Shown: positions 24,600 to 35,910 of the stretch, in pieces
Numbering within the stretch: position 1 is the stretch's first letter
Layout: each line of letters opens with the position of its first letter
Source: Imbricaverruca yamaguchii
Lineage: Eukaryota > Arthropoda > Thecostraca > Neoverrucidae
Assembly (NCBI GenBank): GCA_034440575.1
Contig: JAOTOL010001660.1
Coordinates: 248,001-312,000 of the forward strand
Direction of reading: 5' to 3'
DNA: 64,000 nt
The notes under the pieces: model-generated
The model's database searches: none
What the model was told of the DNA's origin: nothing
Seen by the model: the letters and a program-made list of their open reading frames with translations, nothing else
Made by a program: the position numbers and the translations under genes

Positions 24600-24790
24600 A
24601 AGTGCAATTAAATATATCGAAAGAATGTGATGGCCTGGACTGCCGTCATGGATGGGAAGTGTCTCCCAGTGCACTGGCTAGAAGTGTCTGTGGATGGTGC
24701 AGCCTACTTGAAGACGCCGAAGACCTGTGCGACATCGAACTGCTCGTCATCAAGCCGCAAACGCTGCACCTGCTTGTGCGAATGGACACT
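24600..24790 (+). pseudogene. Mariner/Tc1-like transposase fragment
   Basis: One frame reads VMAWTAVMDGKCLPVHWLE and VDGAAYLKTPKTC. This resembles the VM.WAGV..G..LPVHWLEG.VDG..YL..L region preceding the second catalytic D of Tc1/mariner-type transposases. Nothing recognisable follows; the downstream WFQQDGA.PH block is absent. It is a short relic identified from memory of the family. Confidence 0.45.
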
Positions 24791-25169
24791 GACTTGTCCG
24801 CACTGTGTAGCTTCCCGAATGGACACTGCTTGCCCGAATGGACACTGTGTCCGCACTGACCCAGCCTCCGGGTGGGAACCTCAGCCGGCCGACGCCGGTC
24901 TATCGCTGATGCAAGTCGACCACGTACGAGCAGCCACACCACGCCGTGACTCGGGCTCGCCTGGTGTATTCAGGCTCGGCCGGCTCCGATGCCGTCGCCG
25001 GAAAGCGCCGGACACGGAGACTTCGACATTCAGCATGCCGCTGCGGCTCCACCGTGTGGCGTGTGAACGCTGCCCATGCAGGACATGCCCGGTCGAGTGT
25101 CGTCGACCGAGCCCCTCCGTCTGAGGTACGGGCGATGCAGTAGGTTGTGCAGGTACGGGACTGACATGT

Positions 25170-25518
25170 CACGTGTGAAGGGGTACGGCCCCGGCGTGGC
25201 TGGTCAGGGAGGACCGTGGGAAGGGGTACGGCCCTGGCGTGGCTGGTGACCTGATCAGGGCGGACCGTGTGAAGGGGTACGGCCCCGGCGTGGCTGGTGA
25301 CCTGGTCAGGGTGGACCGTGTGAAGGGGTACGGCCCCGGCGTGGCTGATGACCTGGTCAGGGTGGACCGTGGGAAGGGGTACGGCCCTGGCGTGGCTGGT
25401 GACCTGGTCCGGGAGGACCGTGTGAAGGGGTACGGCCCCGGCGTGGCTGGTGACCTGGTCAGCGAGGACCGTGTGAAGGAGTACGGCCCCGGGGTGGCTG
25501 TTGACTTGGTCCTGGCAG
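25170..25518. repeat. 51-bp tandem repeat, about seven units
   Basis: Units of gtgaaggggtacggccccgg plus cgtggctggtgacctggtca. The period of 17 codons keeps the frame open on both strands (plus: VKGYGPGVAGDLVRVDR). Confidence 0.95.
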
Positions 25519-26789
25519 GCCGAGCTGAGCAGATGTGCTGCTGGGCGCATCGTCCTCACGGCGCCGAGAGCCACTCGATCTGGTGTACCACCTCTGGAGA
25601 CATGACGCCGTGTACGTGAGACGACTATTGGAACTGAGGTCGTTATGTTGCAAGCCCTGTCAGGTGCTAGTGAGCCCCGACAATATGTGGTGCATTTCAG
25701 CGGTTCCATTTTCGGACAGGTTGTTTCAAGGGATGTCTGTGCCAGACATCACGAGCCAGGAGAAGAGGCAAACAAGGGCCGAGTCTACAGAAACAGAGCA
25801 TACAGTACACGGCTCTTACGTCTTGCATTTACCTCAACAACGTTTGCCCTGGAAATGAAAACTGAGCAACATTAACTATTTCCTTCTGTACTCCAGCCAT
25901 AATTTTGTATAACTACACGTTGGGATCAACCAGTAATCAGCAACTACATTGTTATGTTCATACTTGCAGGCACCTTTAACGTCAAGCACGTGCATAGGTA
26001 GCTTCCGTTGGATTCATTTCATTGTTCTATTAATTTCCAGTCATCAAGTTTCCACACAATCCAGATGACTGCATTCACAGCAATCAATGAACTAGTGGAT
26101 ATACTACGCATAATCACTTTTAGCGAACACTCATCCCATCTGTAGCTTCATTCCTCCCTAGGTATGACCTGCACATCCATTACGTATATTTGGCGCAGTA
26201 AAGTTCCGCCCACAGGATGAATGAACCAAATAAGACCGCCGACTTACGACGCAATGACAAAACAGTCCGCACCACACGGTATACGTTGTCATCCGAGGAC
26301 AAAATACAGTCAACACCAAACGGCATACATCATCATTGTTGTTGTTCGGGGAAGCACTACCATATCATTATATACACAGTATACATGCATTATCATTGCT
26401 GCTGTTCAGGGAAGCACTACCGCTGCATTCCCCGAACCTTCTACCTAAGCTGACGGAGAAATACTGTAGCCAATGTCCACGTGTTCAGAAGGTGTGTGCA
26501 CAGTGTTATGTGATTCGAATGCGCATGCAAGGGAGGGGAGAGAGGTAGTGCAGAATAGCCATTAGCCATATTCATAAAGTCATAAAGTGTCTATACTTAA
26601 TAAGAGCCACAAGGGCCTATCCAGTTAAGTCTGTAAATGGAAGCTACCAAACGCCCGGTAAAAAGACCCACTCCAACCATCCTAGGAAACTACCCACCCA
26701 CACGCATATCAATGCCTACCTACCCTAGCTATCCAGTCTTATTCCTTTGATCCCTCCTTTGGATATCATCACGGATATCCGTTGCATAC
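25519..26789. other. No gene recognised
   Basis: A 20-bp motif (ttcggggaagcactacc) is repeated once at about 26345 and 26407. The last 100-200 bp may be decayed upstream RT of the LINE at 26790. Confidence 0.5.
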
Positions 26790-27010
26790 GGAAAACTGAG
26801 TGGATCGGACGTCCAGGAAGTGGCGACGAGGAAATGATCCACTATTGTCGTCCTCCTGGACCTAAAACACGCCCACGACACCATCAACATAACAGCATAA
26901 CTACCACACTTACATAACGCAGACATACAAAACCGACTATTACACTATCTCCACTTCTACTTACCAAATCGATCTGTTCAAGTCAAAATTGGGCCCTACA
27001 CTTCAGACAA
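26790..27010 (+). mobile_element. LINE RT relic, motif A segment (left part of a split element)
   Basis: One frame reads TIVVLLDLKHAHDTIN at about 26844-26890 (motif A, LDLK.A.DT.), then LHNADIQNRLLHYLHFYLPN and RSVQVKIGPYTSDNKG up to about 27010. The expected continuation, G.PQGSVLSPLLF, appears only at about 28520. The two parts look like one RT gene split by an insertion of about 1.5 kb. Confidence 0.65.
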
Positions 27011-28520
27011 TAAGGGTGCATTCATGGTCTGCTCCATTCCACGGATTCCGCAGAGTGTGACGTTGCATATTTCGCGGGCTGCAGCCACGGAACGTTCTGC
27101 GAAATCTCGCGCCGGATTACTGATGTGTCGCTGTTCGCAAACCTTCCTACTATTTTTTTATGATTAGCATTCATTGCATGTCGTCACATTAAAGCAATGT
27201 GGTCAAATCACTTGCTGGCACCACCAATAATTCTACAAAGCTCCCTACTATCCTGTTATTGTTACTGGCCACCGATGCCTAAGGTAATGCTCATGTCTAC
27301 AATAAAAAGGATAAAAATGCGAAACCATTCTGAGATGGTTCGTGTTCTAGGTAGATGAATGTCAGACATGTCCAGGGCGGGCTACGGCAGGAACGTGAAG
27401 GGCAGGAAGGAAACTTGCATTGGTCACTATTTAGTAAACACGCCGACAGCGAACCGACGTCGTTCTGCTATCCGGACGCCAGTGATCCGCTGTCGGCTGA
27501 GGAGTGGAATGTCCGCTAAGCCGACATGCAGCCGACACCCAGCCAACGTGGAACCGCTGTCAGGCTGTTGTCGGGACGCTAGGGGCCCGCTGTCCTCTTG
27601 GGAGTGGAATGTCCGCTAAGCCGACATGCAGCCGACACCCAGCCAACGTGGGACCGCTGTCAGGCTGTTGTCGGGACGCTAGGGGCCCGCTGTCCTCATG
27701 GAAGTGGAATGTCCGCTAAGCCGACATGCAGTCGACAACCAGCCAACGTGGAACCGCTGTCAGGCTGTTGTCGGGACGCTAGGGGCCCGCTGTCCTCTTG
27801 GGAGTGGAATGTCCGCTAAGCCGACATGCAGTCGACACCCAGCCAACGTGGGACCGCTGTCAGGTTGCTGTCAGGACGCTAGGCGCCCGCTGTTGGATTG
27901 GGAGTAGGATGTCCGGCAATGGCCCGACGTCAGCTGGCCGCTATTGATATGCCGAATTCAACCCGACATATGCTGATATTCCAGATCAGTATGCTGATGT
28001 CGGGCCGAGAGCGGCCCAATGTTGGCATGCCGTTTATTAGATGTCAAGCTCGCCCTGACACATGCGGACAGCGGGCCGATATCGGCATGTTTACTGGTGG
28101 ATATGCAAATAATGAGAAAAAGTTTATGAAGGAAGTGTCTTGCTTACTGCTGTTTTACCTCAACAGTTGATAATTTGACAACGCTGCAGCGGAAAATCCT
28201 CGCCAGTGGGAACATGACATTCATTTGCGAAATCTTCGCACAATCTGGCCCAATCGTATCCACTCCACAACATTACTTGCGAATCTACAATGTCTTCCTT
28301 GGCTCGCACATCACTTCCAACGTGCCTAACCATCTTGGAAGTAACCACCCATGACGGTGCTGGACCGTATTTCTTTCTTCAGCTCGCGCGTTCCCCACAG
28401 AATCCACGAAATATGGCCGCGGAATTCGTGAAGAATGGACAAAGAACGACACATGACGTCAGATTCAACGGAATTCGTGCACGAAACGTGGCAAAGAACG
28501 CAGCCATATTAGAGCAGCTA
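27010..28520. mobile_element. Candidate insertion with imperfect terminal inverted repeats, carrying a 100-bp array
   Basis: This DNA separates two adjoining parts of one RT gene. Its left end (from about 27030: tccattccacggattccgc, then catatttcgcgg and ggaacg) resembles the reverse complement of the right side (28380-28440: cgttcc, ccacgaaatatg, gcggaattcg, gaatgga). The inverted segment is about 55 bp and imperfect. About 80 bp lie between the right arm and the inferred RT junction, so the exact ends are uncertain. The interior holds four 100-bp tandem units and GGCC/CGACAT-rich sequence. No coding gene is seen. Confidence 0.45.
27504..27903. repeat. 100-bp tandem repeat, four units
   Basis: Units start at 27504, 27604, 27704 and 27804, each with gtggaatgtccgctaagccg near the start and tgtcaggctgttgtcgggac in the second half. 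Length is exactly conserved and divergence is low, suggesting recent amplification. A degenerate continuation follows to about 28090. Confidence 0.95.
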
Positions 28521-28780
28521 CAAACACCGGTCCAATGTAAGGCTCAGTTCTTAGTCCTCTCCTTTTTACTCTCGCTCTAATTTCAGCCCGCGACAAGGTT
28601 TCGACCACAATTGCATTCTATGCCGACGACATCGTATTACGGACCTCACACGAAAGAGCAACCCACGCAATAGCAACACTACAACAAGCACTTACAGAAC
28701 TACACAGCATAATCTCATTACCAAGTTTACACATCACTCCACACAAATACAAATGCCTTCAAACCGGCGCTATTCTGTGT
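28520..28780 (+). mobile_element. LINE RT relic, motif B/C segment (right part of the split element)
   Basis: The frame reads GSVLSPLLFTLALISARDK and then the intact catalytic motif FYADDIVLRTSHERATHAI, followed by LQQALTELHSIISL. The residues just before GSVL are damaged, with a TAA where a Q codon is expected. The frame is lost around 28780, where a minus-strand open reading begins. It is probably the continuation of the motif A segment at 26790-27010. Confidence 0.75.
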
Positions 28781-29338
28781 GCATAGCACGATGAGGGTCG
28801 TGTGCAAAGTGATGGTGAAGTGTGGTGTGTTCAGGATGTGGTGGAGGGTTCGTGCGAAAGTGGAGGAGGACCCTCGTGCGATGGTGTGCTGTGGTTCGGT
28901 GTAGGTGCCAAACGGGTAGGCGCCGTATTCCGAGAGGGCGTTAGACGCCAATGTGGGCGACATAGTGTGAGGGTCTGGCACGCCTACCGGCAGGGCCACG
29001 TTCCGTACTAAAAAGAGGCGAATAAGTTGTGCCCAGGACCGAGCTTTCCTTCTCTGGTCCCTGCCATGGTCTCAATGGCCTAAATCAATGGGCTCGTCGC
29101 CGTTAGGCTTCCTCCAGGGAGTCAAGGTTAGATGGGAGACAAAGGGAATTCGGGGATTTGGTGACGGGGGGATTTCCTTCTCGAGTCGCAGGTATGCTCG
29201 TCGACATGCCTGGAGCTCTTGCTGCTTGCCGTCTTCTTGCTTCTTACTCTTCGGTTCTTCGTGCTCTTTGGGCTTCTTTGGCTTGTGGTGCTTGATGTCG
29301 TGGCTTTTGAGCGTCGGTCGCGTGATCACTGCACCCAA
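28740..29338 (-). pseudogene. Unrecognised broken ORF of about 200 codons
   Basis: Reading leftwards from an ATG at 29336-29338, one frame stays open for 88 codons, meets a single TGA (29072-29074, a likely CGA-to-TGA change), and continues in the same frame to about 28740. The first part is strongly basic (HKPKKPKEHEEPKSKKQ) and then reads ACRRAYLRLEKEIPPSP and SHLTLTPWRKPNGDEPIDLG. The second part reads RKARSWAQLIRLFLVRNVAL and ALPVGVPDPHTMSPTLASN. I do not recognise the family. It could be ORF1 of a retroelement or a dead host exon. Its right side borders the 21-bp array that precedes exon A. Confidence 0.4.
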
Positions 29339-29499
29339 TCATGCTTTCGCTTTATTACTTTTTTCGAATTGGATTGGAGAACGGATGTATATATTCATAC
29401 GACACTTGTATCGACACGGAGTGGATTTATTTCTTCGAACACGGATTATACTGGGTTTTACAATTTGGATTTCCGTATTGTGTTGCAGCTGCTGGCCGC

Positions 29500-30283
29500 T
29501 GTCTCACCACCGTGTGTCGCTGTCGCACCACCATGTGTCGCTGTCTCACCACCATGTGTCGCTGTCTCACCACCGTGTGTCGCCGTCTCACCACCATGTG
29601 TCGCTGTCTCACCACCATGTGTCGCTGTCTCACCACCATGTGTCGCTGTCTCACCACCATGTGTAGCTGCCTCACCACCATGTGTCGCCGTCTCACCACC
29701 ATGTGTGTCTCACCACCATGTGTCGCCGTCTCACCACCATGTGTGTCTCACCACCATGTGTGTCTCACCACCATGTGTGTCTCACCACCATGTGTCGCTG
29801 TCTCACCACCATATGTCGCTGTCTCACCACCATGTGTAGCTGCCTCACCACCGTGTGTCGCTGTCTCACCACCATGTGTGTCTCACCACCATGTGTCGCC
29901 GTCTCACCACCATGTATCGCTCTCTCACCACCATGTGTAGCTGCCTCACCACCGTGTGTCGCTGTCTCACCACCATGTGTCGCTGTCTCACCACCATGTG
30001 TCGCTGTCTCACCACCATGTGTCGCTGTCTCACCACCATGTGTCGCTGTCGCACCACCATGTGTCGCTGTCTCACCACTGGCCGTGTGTCGCTGTCTCAC
30101 CACCATGTGTCGCTGTCTCACCACCGTGTGTCGCCGTCTCACCGCCACGTGTCGCTGTCTCACCACCATGTGTCGCTGTCTCACCACCATGTGTCGCTGT
30201 CGCACCACCATATGTCGCTGTCTCACCACCATGTGTCGCCGTCTCACCACCATGTGTCGCCGTCTCACCACCATGTGTCGCTG
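29500..30283. repeat. 21-bp minisatellite abutting exon A
   Basis: About 37 copies of a 21-bp unit, roughly tcgctgtctcaccaccatgtg, fill the region up to the acceptor of exon A. The unit length is a multiple of three, so long open frames occur on both strands (7-residue periods). These frames are a product of the repeat. Confidence 0.95.
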
Positions 30284-30286
30284 CAG

Positions 30287-30419
30287 GTGTGCTGATCAAC
30301 GTGTCGGTGGTGGAGCGACACACCGCCCACCTGCCGTGCGACATCACACCGCCAACGGCCGACGACGAGCTGCGCCTGGTGTTCTGGTACTACGGTACCG
30401 GCGGCACACCAATGTACAC
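30287..30419 (+). CDS. Sidestep-like Ig-domain gene, exon A (first half of Ig1)
   Basis: This 133-bp internal exon encodes the N-terminal half of a V-type Ig domain. It carries the B-strand cysteine in LPCDITPP, the C-strand tryptophan in LVFWYY, and GTPMYT at its end. The pattern LPCDI.PP...D...LV.WY....TPIY is, from memory, characteristic of the first Ig domain of Sidestep proteins, which are neuronal surface proteins used in motor-axon guidance through Beat-family partners. The acceptor is gtcgctgcag ending at 30286 and the donor is gtgagt starting at 30420. The exon starts in phase 1 and ends in phase 2, with the split codon AC|G completed by exon B. An NVS sequon is present. The acceptor lies right at the end of a 21-bp minisatellite and has a weak pyrimidine tract. 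The frame runs open backwards into the repeat, so the exact start relies on splice consensus and phase. Which Sidestep paralogue this is cannot be decided. Confidence 0.85.
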
Positions 30420-30429
30420 GTGAGTCGGA

Positions 30430-33400
30430 TGCGAGACTCCGGGTATGGTGGTGCAGCGATCGTCTGGTGTTCTGGTGAAACGCTTATAATGCTGCTTAAT
30501 GCTGTTTTCCACTAATTTGTAAAGATTGTGAGAGGTAAAATGATATCGCATACAAAAGGAAGCTTAGCATATCGGTATGATAGGAGATTGAAATTGGCCG
30601 TAGTTTTCCATGGGATGGCACATTTCCTCGAGGGGGCGCATTCCCCTGAATAATTCGTTGAGCGGTGGTAAGGGAGGAAGATAATGAAGGGTTGCACTGA
30701 AGACGCCCTTCCCATGCAAATGGGCATCTTTGACTGCAAACAAAATCAGCTTAGGTGGAAGGGGGTGGCGGTGCAACACTTGAATAACCTTCCTGAATGG
30801 TAGCCTTTCACGGCCCGGGGCGCCCCGCCATCTCTCCATGGGATAGGGGCACCGTCCCCCAATGCCACTCCCTTACTTCCGTCCATGTATAAGCTGTGCC
30901 CCCTTGTTGTCAAGTAAAGTTTGGGTCAAATGTGAGCCATGAGCGATTAGTGGATTCTGTAGTAATTTGCTTGCCATGTTCATACGTGCAGTGTGTTTTT
31001 GAAAAATGGTTTTGGAACATGAATGATAAATGCTTTATTCTGGAAAGTGGGAACATTTATCCTCCCGTGGCTATGCCGGCGATGCCTCAACATTTCCACC
31101 ACGCTGTCATCTAATCCTAGACTATAGGATATTTTCTTGGCATTAAATTACCTCATTATCGCTGATGCATACGACGCACAATCTTAACGTTCACACTGGT
31201 AACTTTGTGCGGAGTGCTAAGTTGTGGCGATCGGGGGTATTACTGAAAATGATTAACTTGCTTCACAGCACTCATGTTTCGACCCGGTCGAGTAAGAGAA
31301 CAATCTCTCTATTCTGTTCGGCTCGGTATCTGTCTATATGAATCTAGCCATTCACATTGGGCCGTTGGGTGCCATTGGACATTGGCAAATGTGTGAACCG
31401 TCTGAGCGCTTGTCTGTGATGAAGCCACACCGAGAAGCTTCGTTGTCGTTCACCCGGTCGCCAGATGAAAAGCGGCTGATTGTGCTGCTCAGCCAGTCGG
31501 CGCATTCTCAGCCGTTTGCCGGCTCGGCGACCAGTGCCCCCCCTGCCAAGTTCCCGGCGATTCATCCGGCAGCGCTGCCGGAGCTGGGATTACGCGCCCA
31601 TTGCTGCAGGTTGATTATGCAGAGAACCGCTCGGATTGTGTGCGAAGCCCGAAAGTAAACAGAAGCAGCTGCCGTGTGCGGGACGAGTGAGACGTCTCCG
31701 ACGCCGGCTCTGTCACCGACAGCCGACATACGGGAGGCCTTTCCTCCAATCGGACTGTGTTTACCATTATATGTTATCGGGCCGGCGCTGTAGTCTCGAC
31801 CTGTGCACAATACAAGACCATTTATTCGGCCGTGCCTGTGAGCGACGCACATTAACTGGCGCAATTACATTTTTTGTGCACGTCATGCAGCGGAGCATCG
31901 CATGTTTAGCTGTTTGTTGTTGTTGCGTACTATATCATTTCAGTGCTCAAGATTTGCGTACCTGTCGAAACAAATCGCGATTGAACTATGAGCAATGCTT
32001 GTGTAGTGTTCCAAACTTATTGATTCGATAGGATTATGATTGGAACCCAGTTGGCATTGATCTGCTCCCACCGCAAAGTTCATAAGCAGTTCCTCCATTT
32101 CCATATTTTGCCGCTTCTGCTTCAAAGAAGGCAATTAAACTGGAAACATTCGAGAACCAAGAAATGGCATCTTGAAATTGGATGTTGCCGCAATTGATGC
32201 ACTAAATCGCGCACTATGGGGCGCTAAGTCTTGGCTAGACAACCACTATTGCCTCTCACAGCATGTCTTCCGTGGCTTTATTTGAAGTTTGCCCTCGAAT
32301 ACTATGTTTTTAGTAATAACTTTCCACTCTTGCCACACAGGTTCAAAATGGATTTTCGGACGCTGCTCTCATGGGTGTAAAGTTGGAACTAACTTCTAGG
32401 TAAAAAGAGTGCGTTTGTCGCCGTGGGTGCACGCCCAATTTCACGAGAATAATGTATTTTACGGTATTTATTGTCAAGCACATCCACACAGCTGGTGGCT
32501 ATTATTGCACAGAATGGAGGTGAATAAATAAGTCAGCTGAATCGCAAAGGACGTATGGATTAGGGACGTTGCATTCTAGAGCACTGCAGCCAGTCGGTGC
32601 CGGCTCAATAGACTGCAGCAAGGGCGAGGGTAGGCATCAGGTCAAGGAATGGAAGGGTGCTGAGAAATCAATGGCAAGGTTCGTCCACATAAATTATACA
32701 ATACAAAGCAATTGTGAATAGAGATGTGCTTCTTCGGATTCGTTCGGGCGTTGTCGTCTTGATTGCTGCTTCGCTCTCTTTTATCATACTGAATTGAACT
32801 TCTATTGCGCTATTTCATTTCTTGGGTGTAGGTTTTTCTAGGTGGTGAAAATTCTTCTCGATGGCAGCACAGTTTTCAAGTTTTCAAGTTGATTGCAAGA
32901 ATAGATCACGAGGATCCAAAATTTTAGTGCTATTTCGCCATGCGCCTTTTGCACTTCTTTTTGCCATTGAGGTAAACCTTGATAAAATATAAATTTTCAT
33001 CCACACATAGCTCTCGCCGAGTGTCATTGATGTCATCACAAATTGCATGTATGTACAACATGCGGGTTGAAGAGCAAGCGTGCCAGATATATATGTTCTG
33101 CCTTATTGCATTCCGCCAAAAAAGGATATTTTAAAGAGCCAGAGATATACGCCTTTCCTTATCGAACTCCCAACTCGAACTCAAATGGCCGTTATAAATG
33201 TTCCGTAGTTCCTTCCGTAGCACACTAGGTGTCTTGATTAGCGGCACAAGCGGAAGTAATAGTCATTAAATTCCGTTTGCGAAGTTAGACCATGAAGTAC
33301 GTTGATCCGAAACCTTTTTTTCGCCGTGAACAACCAATGTAATATCTGAATATGTTAATAATTTAATATATAACATGAAGCTAATGCGCGAAGAACTCTG

Positions 33401-33800
33401 AACACAAATCCATGTCCATGACTCGTATTACCTTTACAAGTTGTCTTGCCAGTAAGAGACAAAACCGACCGGCAAACCCCCGGAGGGCTGGACTCTGGTT
33501 GTCATGACGATCGGCTGGCCTTCAAGGCCAGTCGTACGTTGAGTGACGATATCAAAGAAAGCCGTATCAAAGGCTAAATTGAATTCGGCGTTCTTTCTTC
33601 ATTCTTTGTATTAGCTGTTCATTTAATCCTTTGTTCTCCCGTCCAAGATGAATGCAGGAGAAAGCAAAGCATATTATAGCACCATATACACTTTTCTAAA
33701 GTAAAGTATATTTTAGCGGAATTCTACATGACATATTCCTCCATAGATCAGCCCAATTACAGTTAGACCAGCGGACCCCAGTTTCTCCGGAACGGTAGTT
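30430..33800. other. Intron sequence, no exon recognised
   Basis: 3.4 kb with short open frames only; a mildly GC-rich patch lies at 31490-31700. Confidence 0.6.
33460..33545. repeat. Dispersed hairpin-containing repeat, copy 1
   Basis: accgaccggcaaacccccgg and ctggccttcaaggccag (a 17-nt palindrome) parallel 59118-59195 (accgaccagcaaaacctcgg, ctggccttcagggtcag). The function is unknown. Confidence 0.55.
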
Positions 33801-33888
33801 CTGATTGAGAAAAGGCCGTATTGATTGAGAAAAGGTTGTATTGATCGAGAAAAAGCCGCATTGATTGAGAAAAGGCCGTATTGATTTA
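33801..33888. repeat. 20-bp tandem repeat, four units
   Basis: ttgattgagaaaaggccgta at 33801, 33821, 33841 and 33861 with small changes. Confidence 0.95.
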
Positions 33889-34139
33889 GAACTCGAGCGG
33901 TCTGAAGCGACCCCACATTCCAGTCACAGGAGCATCGTGTTCAATCCGTGGGGGCGCTATCATCTTCAGGAGGGGACACTCCCATTGTCCCTAGCTGAGT
34001 ATAGGCAAGATCAGATCCAGCCATCTTTACGGGTGACGGCATTTATCTGATGGGGCGCCATTTCCTACGAGTGTCACCAGTGCCGAAATCACTGGATGGG
34101 TTGCCTTTGGCAGAAAAATCTGCGAAGCTGGGGGATTGA

Positions 34140-34735
34140 GCAACCGGAGAAATGTATCTGAAGCAAATGTATGTATGGCAGATGTACGTACGCAAATGTA
34201 CGTATGCACAAAAGTACGTACACGGAAAAGTACGCAAGATCAAATGTACGTACACCCAAAAGTACGTATGCACAAATGTAAGTAAACGCAAATGTACGTA
34301 TGCGCAAAAGTACGTAAGCGCAAATGTACGCAAGCGCAAATGTACGTAAGCGCAAATGTACATAAGCACAAATGTACGTAAGTGGAATAGTACGTATGCG
34401 CAAATGGCCGTAGATGCAAAGGTACGTATGTGCAAAAGTACATATGCGCAAATGTACGTAAGCGCAAATGTACGTAAGGACAAAAGTACCTAAGCGCAAA
34501 TGTACGTAAGCGCAAATATACGTATGCGCAAATGCACGTAAGCGCAAAAGTACATATGTGCAAATGTACATAAGCGCAAATGTAGGTAGGCTCAAATTTA
34601 CGTAGGCGCAAAAGTGCGTATGCGTAAATGTATGTAATTGCAAATGTGCGTAGGCACAAAAGTATGTCAGCGGAAATGTACGTATGCATATATGGACGTA
34701 AGCGCAACTGTACGTATGACAGACGTATGTGTGTG
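34140..34735. repeat. 16-bp minisatellite, left array
   Basis: About 36 copies of gtacgtaagcgcaaat with variants (gtatgc, aaaagt). The three-unit period of 48 bp gives spurious 16-residue repeat ORFs on both strands. The unit contains the palindromic core gtac. Confidence 0.95.
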
Positions 34736-34753
34736 TGCGTGTGTATGTATGTG

Positions 34754-35910
34754 TGTTTGGCCAGCCTGCCACCGCGTGGTGATGTCGGTTGTTTCCGGGG
34801 GGCGTTTGTGGTGTCAGTATTTTGTGTTTTTTGTTGGGGGTGAAAGGGTATGAGGAGTAATGTGGTGGGGATAAGAGGAAGCGAAGAAGATTATAGCTGT
34901 CTTGTAGAGGCGAGTTGTGAGAGAGTTGAGACGACTTGAAGAATGGCGCGTAGACGGAGGAGAAGTTGAGATGTCTTGCAAGCAGATGAGGTAGTAGTCG
35001 AAGCTGAGCTGAAGCAGGAGAATAGAGTTTGCCAGTACGGTCGGTGCCATGGGGCGGGGTGTAGTTGGAGGGTTGGGGTCGGGTCATCGCCAGTATTTAT
35101 TTTACAATGTAAGAACATTAATAGTTGGTAAATATCACATGAGGTTAGTTTTTTTGTTTCTTTTTCATTAATTTTCTGTTTTTCCTTTTTTAAGCAGAAA
35201 AATAATACTTTTTTAAAGAAAAGGAAATCAAAAAATGAAAAAAGAACTCTATCTTTTCATTTTTTTCCCATTTTTGTTGATTTCCTGTTTTCTTTTTTAA
35301 CATATCTTCATTTTTTTTTCTTCTCATAGTTTGTGGATCAGGCGTGTGATAGAGAGAAAGTGGAAGAAGTGCTCGTGTAATGTTGGATGGTCATCGTTAA
35401 GAAGTGTCGTGATGTTTAGTGGGATGTTGCTCATGTTGCAATAATTTGTGATGGGCTGTCTTTCTGTGTTGTATTTGGTGCAGTGTATGAGTATGTGTTT
35501 AATTGTGAGTGTTCGTTGACATGTTGTGTATTGTAGTCGTGGGAGTTGTCGTAAGAGGTATGAGTGCGCGAGTGCAGTGTATCTGAGACGTAAGCGCGTT
35601 ATTGTGCGTTCTTTTTGTCTATTGTTTTGGTTAATGGTGTGCCAGAGTCCTGTTTTGGGTGTATTTCATGTAATTGCGTGATTGTTGTGTCCCATGTTTG
35701 TTGAATGTCTTTGTTGATTGCCTGGCGTATTGTGGGGTAGTAGTCTGATTGTGAAAGTGGGCAGGGTGTGGTTTGTTGTAGTGTTGTGGCTATGTTGGCT
35801 TCGGTGTCTGCGTGTTCCTTGCCGTGTATGTTTGTGTGACTTGGGATCCAGAGTAGTGTTGGTCGTTGTGGTAGTTGTATCCAGAGTAGTTGTTTGATGT
35901 ATGTACGCTC
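34754..35910 (-). mobile_element. I-group LINE 3' half (RNase H, Cys/His motif, 3' UTR)
   Basis: Reading leftwards from about 35905, the frame gives the RNase H end (RPTLLWIPSHTNIHGKEHAD) followed by DYYPTIRQAINKDIQQTWD. After a frameshift near 35590 it reads RLRLRYTALAHSYLL and CQRTLTIKHILIHCTKYNTER, the usual C-terminal Cys/His region of I-like LINEs. A 3' UTR of about 600 bp follows with an AT-rich inverted repeat (35120-35320) and a ccaccgcgtgg palindrome near the end at about 34768. The element is 5'-truncated within RNase H. It sits inside the 16-bp minisatellite, which flanks it on both sides. Confidence 0.75.

Noticed and set aside
27504..27903. CRISPR-like array
   Set aside because: The 100-bp units are contiguous with no unique spacers, and the genome is eukaryotic.
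29682..30515. 277-codon frame covering the 21-bp array and exon A
   Set aside because: Only the last 133 bp carry the Ig signature in a different, spliced frame; the rest is array translation.
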